Source: CAVZTX01 sp963778375 (GTDB taxonomy: Bacteria; Chloroflexota; Ktedonobacteria; Ktedonobacterales; Ktedonobacteraceae). From it: a DNA stretch of 64,000 nt. The notes beneath the pieces are model-generated. The model was not told the DNA's origin and made no database searches. It saw nothing but the letters and a program-made list of their open reading frames with translations. This document shows positions 62,472 to 64,000 of this stretch, piece after piece (position 1 is the stretch's first letter; every line of letters starts with the position of its first letter). The stretch lies in assembly GCA_963778375.1 (NCBI GenBank), contig CAVZTX010000019.1, positions 62,001 to 126,000 on the forward strand, in the 5' to 3' direction. A program made the translations under genes and the position numbers.

Positions 62472-62834
62472 ATGCCCATCTTCTCAAAGGAAGCCATCGA
62501 GCGACCATATCGCACGTTTCAAGCCGCAGGAGTCGTACGTGAGAAAGCAGGTGCAATCGAACATGTCACTGCGTTTGCACAAGAAGACGAGATTGTCGTT
62601 GCAGTAGTACAGCACGACCTGAGTTTCGGAGGCGTATGGACACTTGCGCGAGAAGATATGATCCGGCAAGTTCTCCTACTCGAAGATGAAGGCGGTTGGT
62701 CACTCGTCTTCTCACGCTACACTACCATCGCACAAGTAGAGAAACGCTGCAATGAGCTGGCTAACATTGCGCTTAGAAGATGGGAGGCGATGAAACGGTG
62801 GGTGAGTCGGCATCAGCAGGATGCCAACGAATAA
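62472..62834 (+). CDS. Hypothetical protein
   Basis: A 120-aa protein (MPIFSKEAIERPYRTFQAAGV) with excellent GGAGGAG upstream of ATG 62472. Predicted alpha/beta with VTAFAQEDEIVVAVVQHDL, then a helical C-terminus rich in Arg and Trp (CNELANIALRRWEAMKRWVSRHQQ). No family recognised; no membrane segment or signal peptide. Confidence 0.65.
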   Translation: MPIFSKEAIERPYRTFQAAGVVREKAGAIEHVTAFAQEDEIVVAVVQHDLSFGGVWTLAREDMIRQVLLLEDEGGWSLVFSRYTTIAQVEKRCNELANIALRRWEAMKRWVSRHQQDANE

Positions 62835-63123
62835 GATTTCTTTGGCCTTTCACCCTTGATTCTGTTCCGCCATAAGCTAACAGGAAAGCAAAGCTAGCAG
62901 CACAATATATCACACAATTTATTAAAAGCCCTGCCGTTAATTACAGCATTGCCAGCGCACACAAATCGTCTATATCCTCGCTAAAGTCCGTGTCCAGGTG
63001 GATTTTCGTCATCCGGCCTATATTCCCGGCACTGTATACCCTGTAACTTCGCATTGAATACTACTCTCATTTAGGATCATTATATGCTAAAGTTGTGTTT
63101 AGTGAAAGATTGAGCTTATAGCC
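62835..63123. other. Intergenic region
   Basis: About 290 bases with no gene seen; AT-rich toward the right end, where the sdpR-like promoter lies. Confidence 0.4.
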
Positions 63124-63177
63124 TTGACAACTTCTTCCCTCTCATGTTAATATTTCAATAAGATTTGAAGTATTGAA
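63124..63177 (+). promoter_or_regulatory. Promoter and probable operator of the SdpR-like gene
   Basis: TTGACA (63124-63129), 18-base spacer, TAATAT (63148-63153). Directly after the -10 a perfect inverted repeat TTCAATA (63154-63160) / TATTGAA (63171-63177) with 10 bases between covers the expected start site, a good position for an autorepressor. Confidence 0.7.
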
Positions 63178-63203
63178 CATCATGAGAAAGTAGCGACTAC
63201 AGC

Positions 63204-63536
63204 ATGCAAGAAGCTTACAAAGCTATTGCCGATCCCACTCGGCGGCGTATCCTCAAATACCTGCGGGGTGGAGAACGAACGGCGGGTGAACTGGCTGAAT
63301 ACGCTAAGGTTGGGCGTACCGCGCTCTCACATCATCTTATGGTGCTCAAATTCGCAGACCTCGTACGCGTCGAGCGGCGTGGGCAATTTCAAGTCTATTC
63401 ACTCAATACAACAGTCTTCCAGGATTTACTTACTGAAATTACAGATTGGCTTGGAGGGAAAAACGACTCCTCCGAATCGTCTATTACAGAAGATGAGGCT
63501 ACAACAAATTCAGATGAACTGCCCGATGCCTTATAG
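63204..63536 (+). CDS. sdpR: ArsR-family autorepressor, SdpR-like
   Basis: The 110-aa protein has the ArsR winged helix: AYKAIADPTRRRILKYLRGGERTAGELAEYAKVGRTALSHHLMVLKFADLVRVERRGQFQVYSLNTTVFQDLL. No metal-binding Cys pair is present, as in SdpR, and DPTRRRIL-TAGELA-ALSHHL is the SdpR pattern. In Bacillus SdpR represses sdpRI and is captured by SdpI when toxin appears. Here the next gene is SdpI-like, and an inverted repeat covers its promoter. The Ser/Glu/Asp-rich tail is variable. Confidence 0.85.
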   Translation: MQEAYKAIADPTRRRILKYLRGGERTAGELAEYAKVGRTALSHHLMVLKFADLVRVERRGQFQVYSLNTTVFQDLLTEITDWLGGKNDSSESSITEDEATTNSDELPDAL

Positions 63537-63558
63537 CATCGAGAACGGGAGAACACTC

Positions 63559-64000
63559 ATGAATCCTATTGATAATGACAATGACAAAGTAACTCCACAA
63601 CGTCGATCTTATAGTCCCGCAACACTTTTTGCCATCCTGATTATGGCTGCACAGGTGCTCATCTCGATTGTAACCTATCCCTTGCTGCCGGACACAGTCG
63701 CCTCCCATTTCAACGCTGCGGGCAAGTGAATGGTACTTCGCCTAAATGGCTTATAGCGATATTGTTTCCCGCTATCAGCATCGGCATCTACGTGTTGGTA
63801 CGCATACTCGTAGCTGCGGCGCCGAGGCTGGGAAATCAAAATGCTCGTCGAGCTAACCAGGAGGTAGTAAATCTCATCCTCGTTGGGGTATTACTGCTCG
63901 AACTCATCGTGCAATTAATGGTCACAGGTCTAGCCCTGGGCATGCGCATTGATATCACATTTGTCATAAGTCTTGCAATCTCCATACTGTTTATGTTTAT
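63559..64000 (+). pseudogene. sdpI: SdpI/YhfL-family immunity-type membrane protein, frameshifted and cut by window end
   Basis: ATG 63559 opens LFAILIMAAQVLISIVTYPLLPDTVASHFNAAGK, the DUF1648 segment of SdpI, then a TGA appears. In another frame the typical continuation GQVNGTSPKWLIAILFPAIS and two or more helices run on to the window edge. The break is at the G-run 63718-63722 (GCGGGC where GCGGGGC would keep frame), a single missing G. A homopolymer sequencing error is a strong possibility. Operon partner of the SdpR-like gene. Confidence 0.75.

Noticed and set aside
1..64000. CRISPR array
   Set aside because: No regularly spaced direct repeats with unique spacers; repeats seen are REP-like, tandem 24-mers or Gln-codon repeats.

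Overview
The window looks like a chromosomal segment of a Chloroflexota bacterium, most likely a Ktedonobacteria-type soil organism. This is inferred from gene content (an EF-P of the PGNW type, DUF6483 protein, toprim/CHC2 primase-like protein, DUF2079 and GT87 membrane glycosyltransferases, SdpR/SdpI pair) and from GC-rich REP-like repeats with a CTACCCTATA tail. No rRNA or canonical tRNA is visible. The one stable RNA is a complete tmRNA gene (ssrA, minus strand, 43120-43487) encoding the tag AKPATKLALAA.

Layout. 1-3.9 kb: inositol catabolism operon (iolA-like end, iolE-like, iolG-like, LacD-family aldolase). 3.8-9 kb: degenerate asparagine-synthetase-like protein, galT with a small partner, a split membrane/C39-like pair, PIG-L deacetylase. 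9-16.7 kb: LplA-like ligase, MFS exporter and MerR regulator, broken GNAT, VOC protein, EF-P, DAG/undecaprenol kinase, YbeY, S21. 16.7-20.7 kb: envelope-glycan genes (flippase-like, O-antigen ligase, UDP-glucuronate decarboxylase). 20.8-33.8 kb: ornithine cyclodeaminase-like, CPBP protease, HicBA, gltX with two frameshifts, lysA, YggT, bifunctional nuclease, LexA, DedA, DinB-like, RusA-like. 34.3-43.1 kb: an AT-richer accessory zone ending against the 3' end of ssrA. It holds a DUF499 remnant, a decayed IS5-family element, an XRE regulator, two MITE-like elements, a three-gene coiled-coil/membrane operon, a disrupted primase-like gene and a decayed S9 peptidase. 43.7-56 kb: P450, then a second glycan/lipid cluster (GT87, thioesterase, GDPD, GT2, flippase-like, DUF2079, GT4). 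56-64 kb: mfd, SMR transporter, release-factor-like protein, YbdK, and an SdpR/SdpI pair cut by the window end.

The most interesting signals are: (i) two loci about 16 kb apart that share a near-identical promoter followed by a C-rich leader full of TGTCCC repeats; (ii) the coiled-coil/2-TM operon at 36.9-38.5 kb, flanked by two copies of a paired motif; (iii) small inverted-repeat elements, one with a clean 8-bp target duplication; (iv) several dispersed repeat families, one inside a coding frame; (v) an unusually high number of single-base frameshifts, including two in gltX. Some frameshifts may be sequencing errors and should be checked before being called pseudogenes.
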